DNA of 64,000 bases from Tethya wilhelma. Taxonomy: Eukaryota > Porifera > Demospongiae > Tethyida > Tethyidae. Below, one piece after another: positions 47,885-58,603 of the stretch (positions are counted from its first letter, which is position 1; every line of letters starts with the position of its first letter). A program made the position numbers and the translations under genes. Location: assembly GCA_964030475.1 (NCBI GenBank), contig CAXIPT010000002.1, positions 20,564,425 through 20,628,424 of the forward strand. Reading direction: 5' to 3'. The notes below the pieces were generated by a model, which made no database searches, was not told where the DNA came from, and saw only the letters and a list, made by a program, of their open reading frames with translations.

Positions 47885-49142
47885 TCAAGATATCAAGCCA
47901 CAACCTCTTGCTTGCTTATGTAGCAGTTCTCTAACATAATTGTACAGTTCTATGTCAGCCTGGTTTACCTCCTGAATGGCTTGTATCTCATGATCTGTTA
48001 GGTTCCTTTTCACACTATTTTCGTTGATTTTTGGTAACTCAAACTTTGACTCTTCGACCCGACTGAAATAGTTAGGCAATACTGATTTAAGAACTTTAAA
48101 ACTGAGTTCCATTTCTTCAAGAACAAGAACTACTGCAAACTCTCTTCTTATATTCTCCTTGGCATATTCTAAGGCTTGTTTGTTGCCCAGTTTGCAAAAA
48201 CGTTCATGGCCACAGAAGTACTTGGTCATCCAGTTGTGGGCACACCCTTCATGTTGGTGTTGGATGCATGTGGTGAGGGTCTCTCCGCGGTGGCGTGGAT
48301 TCAGCATGGCATTGATGTATTGTTTAGAGCTGTAATGGTAGTAGAGAAAGGATGACTTGAATCGTGAAATAGGCTCTCTAACAATTGACACAAATGTGTA
48401 CTGCAATAACCCAAACTGATGAAAGTCTACGTAGTAAAAGTGTCTGGCATACACAAACCGCCGAACACTCTTTTTCGACTTCACAAACTCAGCAACTTTT
48501 TTCTTTTGTGCCGTGTCCCAGTCAAATGCACCACTGGAATGAAAGAAGAACTCAAACTGGCCATGTTTTCCAAGAACTTTGAGAAAATCCACAAATGCTG
48601 TGCTTGCACATTTAGGGATACGTATAAAGAACATTGCATTGGGGTCTCTTGACTTGCACGTTGGGATGGTGACATCATTTGCACGCAATAGTTCAGGTTC
48701 TTGACTGTGATTCATTGGAACAGGTTCACGCTTAATTTGTAGTAGTGCCTACATCATAAAATACATCCCCAAGTTCAATTGACATACATAAGCATTAGAT
48801 AAAAGAAATTATATTAAATTCCCAAACCCACAAATTTGTACTTGGTAATGGTCAACATGAATTTTAAGCCCTAATCACACACATAATAAGACACATATCG
48901 CTCTTTTGCAGCTCTACCTTTCCTTGATCACCGCTATCTGCATCAAGAGGTATCATTGACTCCAGTTCTTCGTTACTGTACCTGCTGGTAATCGCTCCGG
49001 CTATTGTAGACATGAAAAACCGAGCCTGAACTGGGAGTACTACCATCACCAGAAAAAATGTTGGAATCATAGCCAACAAGAGAATCACAGTTAGCCGCTT
49101 TCGTGGCATGAAGTATCGTCCAGCGTGATAAAGCATTAACAT
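47885..49142 (-). CDS. Golgi-type carbohydrate sulfotransferase
   Basis: Two exons (49142-48918 and 48748-47885), about 360 residues. Exon 1 encodes a type II membrane anchor: a basic cytoplasmic end (MPRKR) followed by LTVILLLAMIPTFFLVMVVL and a luminal stem. Exon 2 has the PAPS-binding 5'-phosphosulfate loop FIRIPKCASTAF and the 3'-phosphate motif FVSIVREPISRFKSSFLYY. The layout is that of the Sulfotransfer_2 group, which includes heparan sulfate 2-O-sulfotransferase and uronyl 2-O-sulfotransferase; which polysaccharide it modifies is not evident. Cysteine pairs near CIQHQHEGCAHN and CGHERFC probably form disulfides. It is convergent with 14-3-3 B. Confidence 0.85.
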
Positions 49143-49829
49143 GATGATTTTCCTGAGCTCTTAGTCTACATCACGAACTGCAATTCACTAATCAAGGGGT
49201 GGTCACTCCAATACTTGCTGTACTTCCACCCGCGACCGCGGTCAAGGTGTGGTCAAGCGGTCAAGGTCTGATTTTTGGTGCGGTAAAGAGGTCAAGATCG
49301 AATTTTAGGTGCAGTCAAGAGGTCAAGCTAACCGCTCAGTCTGGATGACGTCATGCTATTCTTACATGCGATTTACTATGCGCTCCAGTTGTTTGACATC
49401 ATTATTAGCACTGTTCTACGCATAAAAGCTTATTTTTCACTGCTAGGAGCTAGCTAAAATGCTCGGAGGAGGTATAATAGCCGCTGATCGCTCAGCTAGC
49501 GCGCACTGTAACAGAAATGAGTGGGTGGAGCTCGCTTCACGAAGTGGTCACGTGATTTAAGCAGTTCGAGCTGTACGTGCATGCATGGCTGCATGAATCA
49601 TGGCACGAGCCATTAATTGCAGAACGTTAGCCAGGTCACGTGATCGCTCAAACTTCAGCATTTTTGCTAAGTGGGAGACTGTTTTTTCCTCCTTTTGTGA
49701 TTGAGAGAGTCCAAGAATGTAAGCTAACTAGGCCTTCCTGTGACTACTGAGAGCATACTGACTCCAAAATACCAGATTTACTGGCCTATTAGAAGACTAC
49801 CTCGTGCTGAAAGTGTGAAATTCAGTTCA

Positions 49830-52800
49830 ATGGTGAGTGCAGTGTATGATTATAGCTAAATTGATCTAGTATTATTAATTTTAATTTGATAACTTGTCTA
49901 ATTTATGAGAGCAGCTGTAGCTACAGCTTATAATATAATATGCACAATGATCAGAAGTGTATAGCATTCCACATGCAGCTCAGTTAGTCTCGCGGGCCAG
50001 CCCCTTTCAAGGAAAGAAAGGGTCTGGTAACACTCGCATAGCGGTTTTATGGCAAGCGGTTTGTAACAAAAATCCCTTAACGCCAACGTGACGTTGTAAG
50101 GGCATACAACGTCACGTTCTAAGATTTAGGACGTCACGTTCAAGTTGCAACGCACTTATAAGACATCAGTGAGTTTAGAACGTCACGTTCAAACCTTAGA
50201 GTATGACGTGCATTAATTTGGGAGAGGCTGAGAGAATGTCTTTTAATGAATGGTCCAGGTACTTCCAAGGTGTTGGAGAGTTTATTCTGGGAGCATCCCG
50301 GCAGTATGGAGTTGCTAACCAGAGTTATACAGAGTATGTAGTGGAAAGGCTAGATCTGTGCATTTCTACTTGCACCTCACTGTACCAACAGATGGAACTT
50401 CATCACTTGGATGACTCTGACATACCAGGTGACGATCAAGCTATAATTTTGAGGTACAGAACAGAGCTACAGAGTTTAGTTGATTGTCTGGTGGAAATAC
50501 AGCTTCAGTGGAAACGCTACCAAGATATGCTTGATGCACGTGTTACTGATTTCTCATTTCAAGTTGACACAACCTTAACCCTCCAACGTGGGAGACCACG
50601 ATTCAATGTGTCAAAGGAGCAACTTGATTACCTTTCTTCTCTTGGATTTAGCTGGACTGAAATAGCTTCCCTTCTTGGAGTCTCTAGAATGACCATTTAC
50701 AGGTATGCAAATCAAACTTGTGTACTATATAACTGGCTCAGTATTAACACCAAGTATAGGACAATAACTCCCATTGGCAAGAGAAACTTAGACCAGTATA
50801 TGTGATGAAGTATAACATGCACATACCATAATGAATCTCCAGTCACTGACTCATTTAACTATATAATTCTGGTTTACAGAAGGCGTGCTGATTTTGGGAT
50901 GCTTAATGATCTAGCCGCTGATACTGTAAATGATGCTGATGTTTTAGAATTGATAAGAGAGATACATTCTGAGTCCCCCAATCTTGGTGTATCCATGATC
51001 AGCGGAAGGCTTAGAGCAAGAGGAATCAAAGTGGCAAGAGACAGACTTAGGAGACTAGTAAGAGAGAGTGATCCTTTATGTTCTGCTTACCGTTTGCTAG
51101 GAGGTACTACTAAGCGAAGACCTTATTCTGTACCTGTAGCTAGCCTCATGGACCATGAACATTTGGCCTGGATGAGATCAAGAGTATAATATACTCTTGA
51201 TGAGATGTATCGACATAAATTATGTATATAATGTATGAATTCAATATTGATCGTATATACTGAATTATAGAGTAATCCATAATGATCAAAAGAGAAAAAT
51301 CATTCTATAATGCCTACATGCATGTACAGGCAGATCCTTGAACACCGAACCCGAAACCTATATTATAATATTATGCATTGACTGACCTTTGCACTTTATC
51401 CCAACCTGAAAGTTTGCACCAGTGCTAATACTAAACTTATTTTTATAGTAATTTTGTCCAGTTTGGAATGCCATAATAAGATCCTATAATAATAATTATT
51501 ATCAGTTTAATGTATCTCAACACTATGCATGCATAATAGCTATAGCGCTCTGATCATGCATCATGTATGCATGCACCCAACATAGAGCTCATGATCATCG
51601 CGTGCATGCATGCATGCACCCTTATAGCTAGTGTTGTTTTAGTTAACCCTCAAAACCCTTAGTTAGTTATTGATTAGTTTCTAAGCTTCAAGAAAAAGTT
51701 TAGTTAGTTTTTAGTTTAGTTAACTAAGTGTAAAAAGGCCTAACTATAAGGGTTTTAGTTTAGTTAACTAACTAAAATTAGGTGTTTTGGGCATTTTTTG
51801 ACTTAGTTTAGTTATTATTTTGACCAAGTCTTTATGATTTAGTTTTAGTTAGTTAAAAAAAGGCCATTTTTGCTAAAACTAAAGGGTTTTTAGTTTTAGT
51901 TTAGTTAACTAAAACAACACTACTTATAGCTCATGATCATCGATATCAGCAATGCCATATAATTATATATATATTATATATACTGAATTATTATAGCTGG
52001 TATGCATGCATATGGATTCTGCTTCTATTTAACAACTGTCCTATTCACTATTCTGAAATTCATGCATTTTCATTCTTTTGTGCACTAGACAAGGCCCCAC
52101 ACATTGCGCACGCACTATATACAGTTTCTCGCTCCATTTTCCATTCAATCTGTTTGTGCAATTCATCCGCTCTCTCTTGCTGAGCATTTGCTGTTGACAA
52201 TTTAATGAACATTTCATTGGTAGTATAACTTAACTTGAACTGCTATCATAATATAGTATACACACTAAACAAACTGGTTAAATGATGAAACATAATAAGT
52301 GATATTATTGTTAATTGTTTGATCACAATAAATGATTAATATGACAAAAAAAAACAACATAATATTATCGGAGAGAGTCACAATGTCATGGAGTCAAATG
52401 GCATGCATTTCCCAGCTAAACTCATTTGCCTTTCTCACCACTGCTTGAGCCAAAACCAGGGAATAACTTTCGAAGAGCTTTTGCACTTGCATCAGATACG
52501 GTTCCAATCTGATCACAATGTTTTAATGCTGAAGTGGTAGGGTCAGCCTATGCCAACAACAAAATCCAAGTATTATCAACAGTTTTGTGATAGATAACAC
52601 TTACCAGTCACATTCTCTAATAACTTAACTACTACTATGTCATTTCATAACATGATAGGCTGTGCCCGGACTTACCTTCTTACTACTACTAGCATCCGAT
52701 TCACTGGGTGCACACCATTTAGAAATAGTCAGTCGATCTCCATCGCATACTTGACCCTCGTCGGTCACATCAACATAGCAGTTGAATTTCTTTACCCACC

Positions 52801-53855
52801 TCTGTAGCTTATAAGGTACTTTAGTTCGCCTTTTCAGCTCTTCTTCGTTTATCGGTGACAGGGGTACAAGGGAAATGTCCAAGCCAATCTTCCCCAGCTC
52901 TGACTCTACTGCTACAAGGAGTGACTCAGGCTTTACTTTGATCAGCCTAGAGGATTCATCGATCTCAAAAAGAAGCTCCAACTCTGTCTGCTCCATGACT
53001 CAAGTTGAACTGAATCAAGCACGTGGTACATTTGGTTCTGATTAATGCACGTCATACTCTAAGGTTTGAACGTGACGTTCTAAACTCACTTGATGTCACG
53101 TTGCAACTTGAACGTGACGTCCTAAATCTTAGAACGTGACGTTGTATGCCCTTACAACGTCACGTTGGCGTTAAGGGATTTTTGTTACAAACCGCTTGCC
53201 ATACGGTTTTGTTCAAGGGTCCAGGAATTTCTTGGACCGTTTAATTGGCCACAGCGTGTTAGCTATGTAAACTCCAATAGTAGTTCCTATGGAAGGTGAA
53301 GCCATTGCATCACTTGTCAATTTTGATAACAGCAAAACCACACTACAATCTGCTGACAGTGCAGAACAAACTACTGATAGCAGTGTTACCAGACTCTTCC
53401 TTTCCCTTGGGAAGAGTCTGGCCTGCGAGACTACAGCTCAGTAGTAGCTACTCAAGTGAGCCTATTCCTGCTGTACACTGAGCTGGCTAGCTAATAGCCT
53501 ATGGTAACATGACAAAGGAGGAGGATCTAGCTTCATTGGAACTGTGTTGTAGATATGTTATTTGCTACCACATAGCCTAGATAATTGCTATAAGTGTTAT
53601 TTAATTATACTGCTAATTATTTTGCAGGCTGAAGTTGTCCGTGTCGTGTACTTTGTAACAGTATCTAAGCAGAGATGCATACCGGCAACTTGGCTTTGCA
53701 ATGCTGGTGTATTCTTCACTGATCTTAAAAGCCACCTTCCTACCATCAGCAAGAGTCAGACTAACAGCCATCGAGAACACATTACGCCCAGTGAATACAT
53801 GATCAAGGAATTCCAAGCATGGAATTGCAGAGATTTAAAGCAAACTGATTACTGA
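49830..53855 (+). CDS. Candidate small gene of the outer element (ATG-only first exon)
   Basis: At 49830 ATG is followed immediately by a perfect donor, GTGAGT. At 53628 a strong acceptor (ATTTTGCAG) opens a 228-nt exon in the right phase. The spliced product would be 76 residues, starting MAEVVRVVYFVTVSKQRC and containing CIPATWLCNAGVFF. The family is not recognised. The intron is 3.8 kb and contains the whole 49985-53433 insertion; without it the intron would be about 340 bp, normal for this genome. This fit supports the model, but no homology does. Similar ATG-only exons are known but rare. Confidence 0.4.
50236..51189 (+). CDS. Element-encoded helix-turn-helix protein, integrase core absent
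   Basis: Two exons (50236-50702 and 50880-51189) splice in frame to 258 residues. An alternative Met at 50203 lies inside the inverted repeat. Residues ~1-105 are helical and acidic. Next come the linker RGRPRFNVSKEQLDYL and an HTH, LGFSWTEIASLLGVSRMTIY, continued across the splice as RRRADFGM. The second half, LIREIHSESPNLGVSMISG followed by RLRARGIKVARDRLRR, matches the winged region that in related metazoan proteins precedes an rve/DDE integrase domain. Here the frame ends at YSVPVASLMDHEHLAWMRSRV, where that domain should begin. It probably binds DNA, perhaps the element ends; catalysis would have to come from elsewhere. Confidence 0.7.
51629..51922. mobile_element. 294-bp hAT-like MITE with a perfect 8-bp target duplication
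   Basis: The ends TAGTGTTGTTTTAGTTAAC and GTTAACTAAAACAACACTA are perfect inverted repeats. The interior is made of TTTAGTTAGTTAAC-like words. The flanks CTTATAGC are identical (51621-51628 and 51923-51930). An 8-bp duplication and TAGTGTTG ends fit the hAT superfamily. Confidence 0.9.
52422..52996 (-). CDS. Second element-encoded protein, ubiquitin-like/PB1-like fold possible
   Basis: Two exons (52996-52676 and 52547-52422) join in phase 0 with GTAAGT and TAG sites, giving about 148 residues. The N-terminal ~95 residues read as a beta-rich small domain: LELLFEIDESSRLIKVKPES, VPYKLQRWVKKFNCYVDV and GDRLTISKW. The spacing resembles PB1 or ubiquitin-like domains, which mediate protein pairing, but no family was recognised with certainty. 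The tail is Ser/Lys rich and ends KLFPGFGSSSGEKGK. Its start codon lies 45 bp inside the right inverted repeat, mirroring the HTH gene, so both may share promoter sequence carried in the arms. Confidence 0.6.
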
Positions 53856-54960
53856 TCAAATATATGTCAGTCTGCATACACACAACAATAAAATGTATGG
53901 TAAATTGTATTAATAAGTTCTTACAGATCACTTCCTCTTCCCCCTCACCCTTCCCCCCCACATCCCCATCAGAGATAAATACACCATGACACATTGTCAC
54001 TCTTGCACTTTGGGCTGCTGTGCACCCCAACAGTGTCATGATGAGATCAAGTAATGCAATTGATCTGATCACTGTGAATGCCATCCATCATAAGTGAGCA
54101 GGATTATTGTACTGAGCCCGCATAGAGTAGCATCTGCATTGTGGTGAGCTTGCGCGAGCGCATAATTATGGCTAAACCTTTATTGGGTGCAAAAAGGGTT
54201 AATATTTTCACTGGCTAACGTTCTGCATTTAACGCCACTAATCATGGCGTTGTATCAAGGCTGAAGCTGCCATATATTTATCTGCTTGGACCCAATTTCT
54301 CTCCTTTATGCAAGCCTGGTGCTGGTGGCTTATATATCTATCCCGCTCATGAAACCATGGTACAAAAACGTGGCTACATTTGATTGTCTTGTTTGTCTTG
54401 GATGATTTGCAGAAGGGAAAACACTAATGTTACCAGAGATAGAGCTGAAGTTTAAGACTCGGATCAACTGACTTATCCGGCACCTCACCCGGGACCCCTA
54501 ATCCCTGGCCCTCGCCCTAGCGCTAACCCTATAGTCCTAGCCCCGTCCAAGGTGCCGAATAAGTCAGTTGACCCTAAGACTCTTGGTTAGGTTAGTGGAC
54601 TTGTACTAAAATTTTTAGCATTGAAGGTGTGGTTTGGTTTCATCTATGCCACGCCTCTCATTGATACAGTACATTTGAACTCGAGCAGTCAAGCAGTCCT
54701 GAGAGTTGGGTCAAGCGGTCAAGATGTAGTTTTAGGCACGGTCAAGCGGTCAAGGCCCATTTTCAAGGGTCAAGATTCTTGACCCGCGGTCGCGGGTGGA
54801 AGTACAGCAAGTATTGGAGTGACCACCCCTTGCTAATGCACTAATGTCTGCCACGCGCGCCTTCAGTACAAAAGGTATTATTTACGGTATTATGCTATGC
54901 GCGCAATTCGCAATTTCGGCAAACACGTGCGCGCGTACCTACGTTACGCGCGTGCACATA

Positions 54961-55203
54961 AAAAGACGACTTGCATGCACTCCGGCAATGCTTTGTTACT
55001 TCGATAAAGGCAGCAATACTTTTACAGTTCATGTAAGTTTACTTCTGTAATGATTATTGTATATCCTACAAGACATAATTTGTAGTATAAGACGACTTGC
55101 ACGCACTCACTGCTTTGTTACTCCGATAAAGGCAGCAATACTTTTACAAGTTTACTTCTGTAATAATCATTGTATATCCTACAAGACATAATTTGTAGTG
55201 TAA
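54961..55203. repeat. Tandem duplication, ~120-bp unit, two copies
   Basis: AAGACGACTTGCATGCACTC to AAGACATAATTTGTAGTATAAG is repeated once with few changes and a short deletion in the second copy. It lies just outside the transposon nest. Confidence 0.85.
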
Positions 55204-56058
55204 GATATCTATGTGGGTACCGTTACTGCCAGTTTAGCAAAGCTGTCATAATAATCTGATCACAGTGATCTCTCTGCACTGAGTGTCTTTTTTTAGCAAA
55301 TCATACCACATCAGGGTATAGATCTATGATCCCAGAACTAGATATCAAGTAGTAGTACTAAGGCCAGTAGCTGAGACCATGACAAGCAAGTCATTTGATG
55401 CCGGCAAGCCTAAATTATTATCTGGCAATTTACAGCAAAGCTGGGTGTCATACACTGCGCAGTTTAGTGCGCCTATAATAGGCTATATAATTTTTATATA
55501 TATGAGCTACTTGTATTGGACACTTTGGCTATACACCCACAAAAAAGTGATTTAAGATTGTTGATCATTTTGTTCGGTCAAAACATGAACCTAGCCCTTC
55601 ATTTGTGAAACCAAAACATCTAAATTTGGCTTCTCTATTTGCAAGGTAGCCTAGACGAAACAATATTTACTTGCCCAAGCCTCACTGGCAGGCTTGAAGC
55701 TGCTACCCCATAATAATTTATTATGGTGAGGGCTTTGGTGTATTTTGATCATCATGCAATTCGAATAGTTATAATCAACAATCACACCCATCAGAATAAT
55801 GGACATTATTTTGAGTTTCACTTTGTTTATCAGATTGTATTGCCGCATGTTTATACAGTTTGTTGGCTGAGTGTACTCAGTGACCTGTAAGAAGTGTATA
55901 GCAGTGCCAAAATTATTGCAATTATTATGTGACAACTAGTACTATAAGTCATAATATGCGTGTATGACCCAGCATGACTTTCACTGCACTGCATCATTCA
56001 GTTTATATCTTTTATCCAGATATTATGTGGTAATCACGAATGATTATCAGCTTTTATC
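55204..56058. other. AT-rich spacer, no gene seen
   Basis: No exon with splice support or recognisable protein. It holds the presumed promoter of the mucin-like gene downstream. Confidence 0.5.
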
Positions 56059-57497
56059 TTGAAGGTTCAACTTGCAGAAAACTATAGCCACTACTGCCTC
56101 CAGATGTCAACCTTTCATGGGATATATTTCAATTGTTCCTTGTCACATAATCTTTTCCACTATTTCTCCTCTGTATTTCTTTTATGGTGTGTCTTCCTAC
56201 TGTCAATTAGTGCTACATCAACTCAAATACTACCATCAGATACCATTGTCCCACCAATAATGGTTCCCCTACCAAGTCACACTATTCCATCAGTAGCACT
56301 TCAAACTGCCATTATTACACAGAACTCCATTTCACCATCCATGCCAATCAACTCAAGTACGTTGGAGAATTCTACTGGGGAAAGCCAAATGTTTCTCCTC
56401 CTCACACAAACCAACAACATTATTTCAATTTCAATGTCTGACTTAGCTTCTCAAAAATCTTCTTCAATACTCAGCATTATTCCATCTCAGCCAGTTACAG
56501 TGACAAATTCAAAACAGCAGCAAAGCAGTAAATCAGCGGGACTTGAAACCACTTCATTGCAGTCACTAGCAGTGGCAGCCAGTACAATCGCTGCATCACT
56601 GAGAAGCTCTTCACAAACTACCCCTTTTGTAGCAGCTTTGACAGCCACTCAACTCAGTACTCCTTCATTGCAACCATCAGATAGTCTAAGAGTGATTGTA
56701 TCCAGTGCTACTGGTTCATTCTCTTCTTCTAAGACCATTGTATCTTTTTCAGCAGAATTCTCTGAGTCATTAGCAGTACAGCCCAAGTCTATTTCTCAGG
56801 CTGTGGAGAAGCAGCCAGCGACTCTAGATACTGACCTACCATCAGCAACTAACATGTTGTACACAACTAGCTATAGCCTCAGATCATCTTCAATACAAAA
56901 CTCTACATTGACAACACCAGTGCAAACAGAGAGACCAACAGTTGATATTAGGGTAAACATTTTGCATGGTTTTCCTTCTGAAATTAATTTAATTAACATA
57001 ATTTTTTATCTCTTAATTCACCCTATATCACCACATGTAGGGTGCACGTGGTGGTATGAAGATAGAAATCATTGTTGGAATAGTAGTTGCAATAACTCTC
57101 TCTACAGTCATTATACTGGTTGTGGTGACCCTTTCTTGTTACATCTGCTGTAGAACAAAAAAGTATGAGTACAACACTGGGAATGAATACAGGTCACTAA
57201 CACTGATACAATACAATACTATACTACATTACAATATTACTTAAGTCTCAGTATCTTTAATTCCTAACTGTTTAAACATGTCATGTTTTCAGGGTGACAG
57301 TGCAACATTGGAAACACAACTCTGATCACTACACAGCTAATCGTTCAGAATCTGCTTCTCTCAGCAGTAGCCGAGGTTCTAGCTTTATGAGTTCCTTTGG
57401 ACTCAAACCTAAAGTCCGTCCTCGATATGGAAGCACTCCTGCAGATAGAGTGACAACAGTCGTTAATCCTGAATTCTTCTACAGTACACCATTATGA
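56059..57497 (+). CDS. Mucin-like single-pass membrane protein A
   Basis: Three exons: about 56059-56952, 57041-57192 and 57293-57497. A hydrophobic leader (FSSVFLLWCVFLLSISATST) begins a Ser/Thr/Pro/Gln-rich ectodomain of ~260 residues with many potential O-glycosylation sites and some Asn-X-Ser/Thr. The second exon carries the membrane helix (IEIIVGIVVAITLSTVIILVVV) followed by CYICCRTKK. The cytoplasmic tail is Ser-rich with RPRYGSTPADRV and ends NPEFFYSTPL. The layout and tail ending resemble the protein at 61536-63803. The true start is uncertain: another Met or a short upstream exon may be used, since an acceptor-like TTGCAG precedes 56078. Adhesion or surface sensing is possible; function unknown. 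Confidence 0.6.
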
Positions 57498-58578
57498 TCA
57501 ATTTTATTAGTGCATGTGTCATGTTTTGTTGCACTCATTTTATTGCCAACAATTAAACTATTGATATTTTTTACCACTCAAATTGCAATAATATAGACTG
57601 TAAAAATTTAATTATACGTAGTCTATAATATTTTACTATCAGATTCAATTTATAGCCTCGATCATGATCATGAGGAAAGAGCCTATGAAGATTCTACCAT
57701 CCAAGCTAGGTTAAGAAAGCGACGTCAGTGTGAGAGGACTTGCATGTGAAGAGAAGCGCTATGAGGAAGCGAGAAATCATCAGAGAGCATCTTGAGCAGC
57801 TGAGAGTTGGACAACTCAGCGAATGATCGATCTGCATGCCTGATTCATCAACAGACTTTGGTCAGATTCTCTGCAAGAAATGGGAGAGTGGCTATAGTGT
57901 GTTTTTGACTTCATATTCATTAATCCTGTTTGTTTCATTGATTATTATTTAACCACAAGTCATCGCTTATTTTAATTTTAACCACATTTTTTATTTCATA
58001 TGAAATCTGCCCCCCTTTCTCATAATGTTTTGCCTTTGTGAGACAGTGAGATCAGAGTTGTGTTTCTAATGTTGCACTGTCACCCTGGAAACATGGCATG
58101 TACTTTATTTACAGTTAAGTAAGATACTGAGACTTGCATTGTATAGTACATAGTGTGGTCTTGTTGACCTGTACGATGCCATCAATTATTCCCAGTGTCG
58201 TACTCGTCCTTTTGGGTTCTACAGCAGATGAACAAGTCAAGAGAGTTATTGTAACTATTATTATTCGGCCCCCCACACGTGAAGATGGTATCACGCTATG
58301 AAGATTGAAACATTGAAACATTATTAACGTAAAGCAGCCGTGCTTACCACCCTATAACTGTCAGTCTCTTTGCACCAATGCACGGTGGCATCATAATTAT
58401 GCATGAAGATGATATCAATATGATTTTAGAGCTAGCTGTGTACAACATAATGAGTTAGCTGCTGGCAGTGAGTTGGTCATTGGTTTCTCTATGAGTCTAG
58501 TACAGGGTTAGTCGTGTGTTATATTTTATTTTGTTGTCATTTTAAAAACTAATTTGTACCCACTAATTACCCATTATT
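57498..58578. other. Intergenic, no gene seen
   Basis: 3' flank of the mucin-like gene and spacer. A charged, Arg/Glu-rich degenerate coding-like stretch with stops lies near 57675-57830. A MITE-like end word (ACGTAGTCTATAATAT) occurs at 57616. Confidence 0.45.
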
Positions 58579-58590
58579 CGCGCATGCGCA
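58579..58590. promoter_or_regulatory. NRF-1-type palindrome before ADHFE1
   Basis: CGCGCATGCGCA is a full match to the NRF-1 consensus and ends 13 bp before the ADHFE1 start codon. Confidence 0.6.
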
Positions 58591-58603
58591 ATTTTATAAA
58601 AAA

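Larger units (their letters stand above)
50049..53202. mobile_element. 3.15-kb element with ~165-bp inverted repeats and two genes
   Basis: The arms 50049-50217 and 53041-53202 are near-perfect inverted repeats starting ATGGCAAGCGGTTTGTAAC. They contain four or five copies of AACGTCACGTT-type palindromes. The flanks GCGGTTTT and ACGGTTTT match at 7 of 8 positions. Two spliced genes point inward, at 50236-51189 (+) and 52996-52422 (-). No DDE/DDD transposase core was recognised. A hAT-like MITE sits in the middle at 51629-51922. Confidence 0.88.
49985..53433. mobile_element. 3.45-kb composite element with a perfect 9-bp target duplication
   Basis: Ends TAGTCTCGCGGGCCAG and CTGGCCTGCGAGACTA are inverted repeats extending about 50 bp, each with its own internal hairpin and ending in GTCTGGTAACACT. 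The flanks are CAGCTCAGT on both sides (49976-49984 and 53434-53442). Removing the inner element (50049-53202) leaves ~295 bp, so this was a MITE that later received a larger insertion. The 9-bp duplication and palindromic ends are compatible with Mutator-like transposition; that assignment is inference. Confidence 0.88.
49194..54831. mobile_element. Outermost 5.6-kb element of the transposon nest
   Basis: The left end AAGGGGTGGTCACTCCAATA and the following ~27 bp through CCACCCGCGACCGCGG are inverted at 54786-54831. Inside each end are subterminal repeats of GTCAAGCGGTCAAG. A second inverted match, GCAGAACGTTAGCCA (49617) against TGGCTAACGTTCTGC (54210), lies further in. No convincing target duplication was found. 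Its only candidate gene is 49830-53855, whose intron holds the other elements. Confidence 0.75.

Noticed and set aside
53803..54084. Minus-strand frame with a leader-like start (MAFTVIRSIALL)
   Set aside because: It overlaps the plus-strand candidate exon at 53628-53855 in antisense and no in-phase partner exon was found.
54961..55203. CRISPR or other spaced repeat array
   Set aside because: There are only two long direct copies with no spacers, and the DNA is animal. No CRISPR-like array was seen anywhere.
57675..57830. Arg/Glu-rich degenerate coding-like stretch
   Set aside because: It shifts frame and has stops. It might be an old transposon fragment, but no domain could be named.
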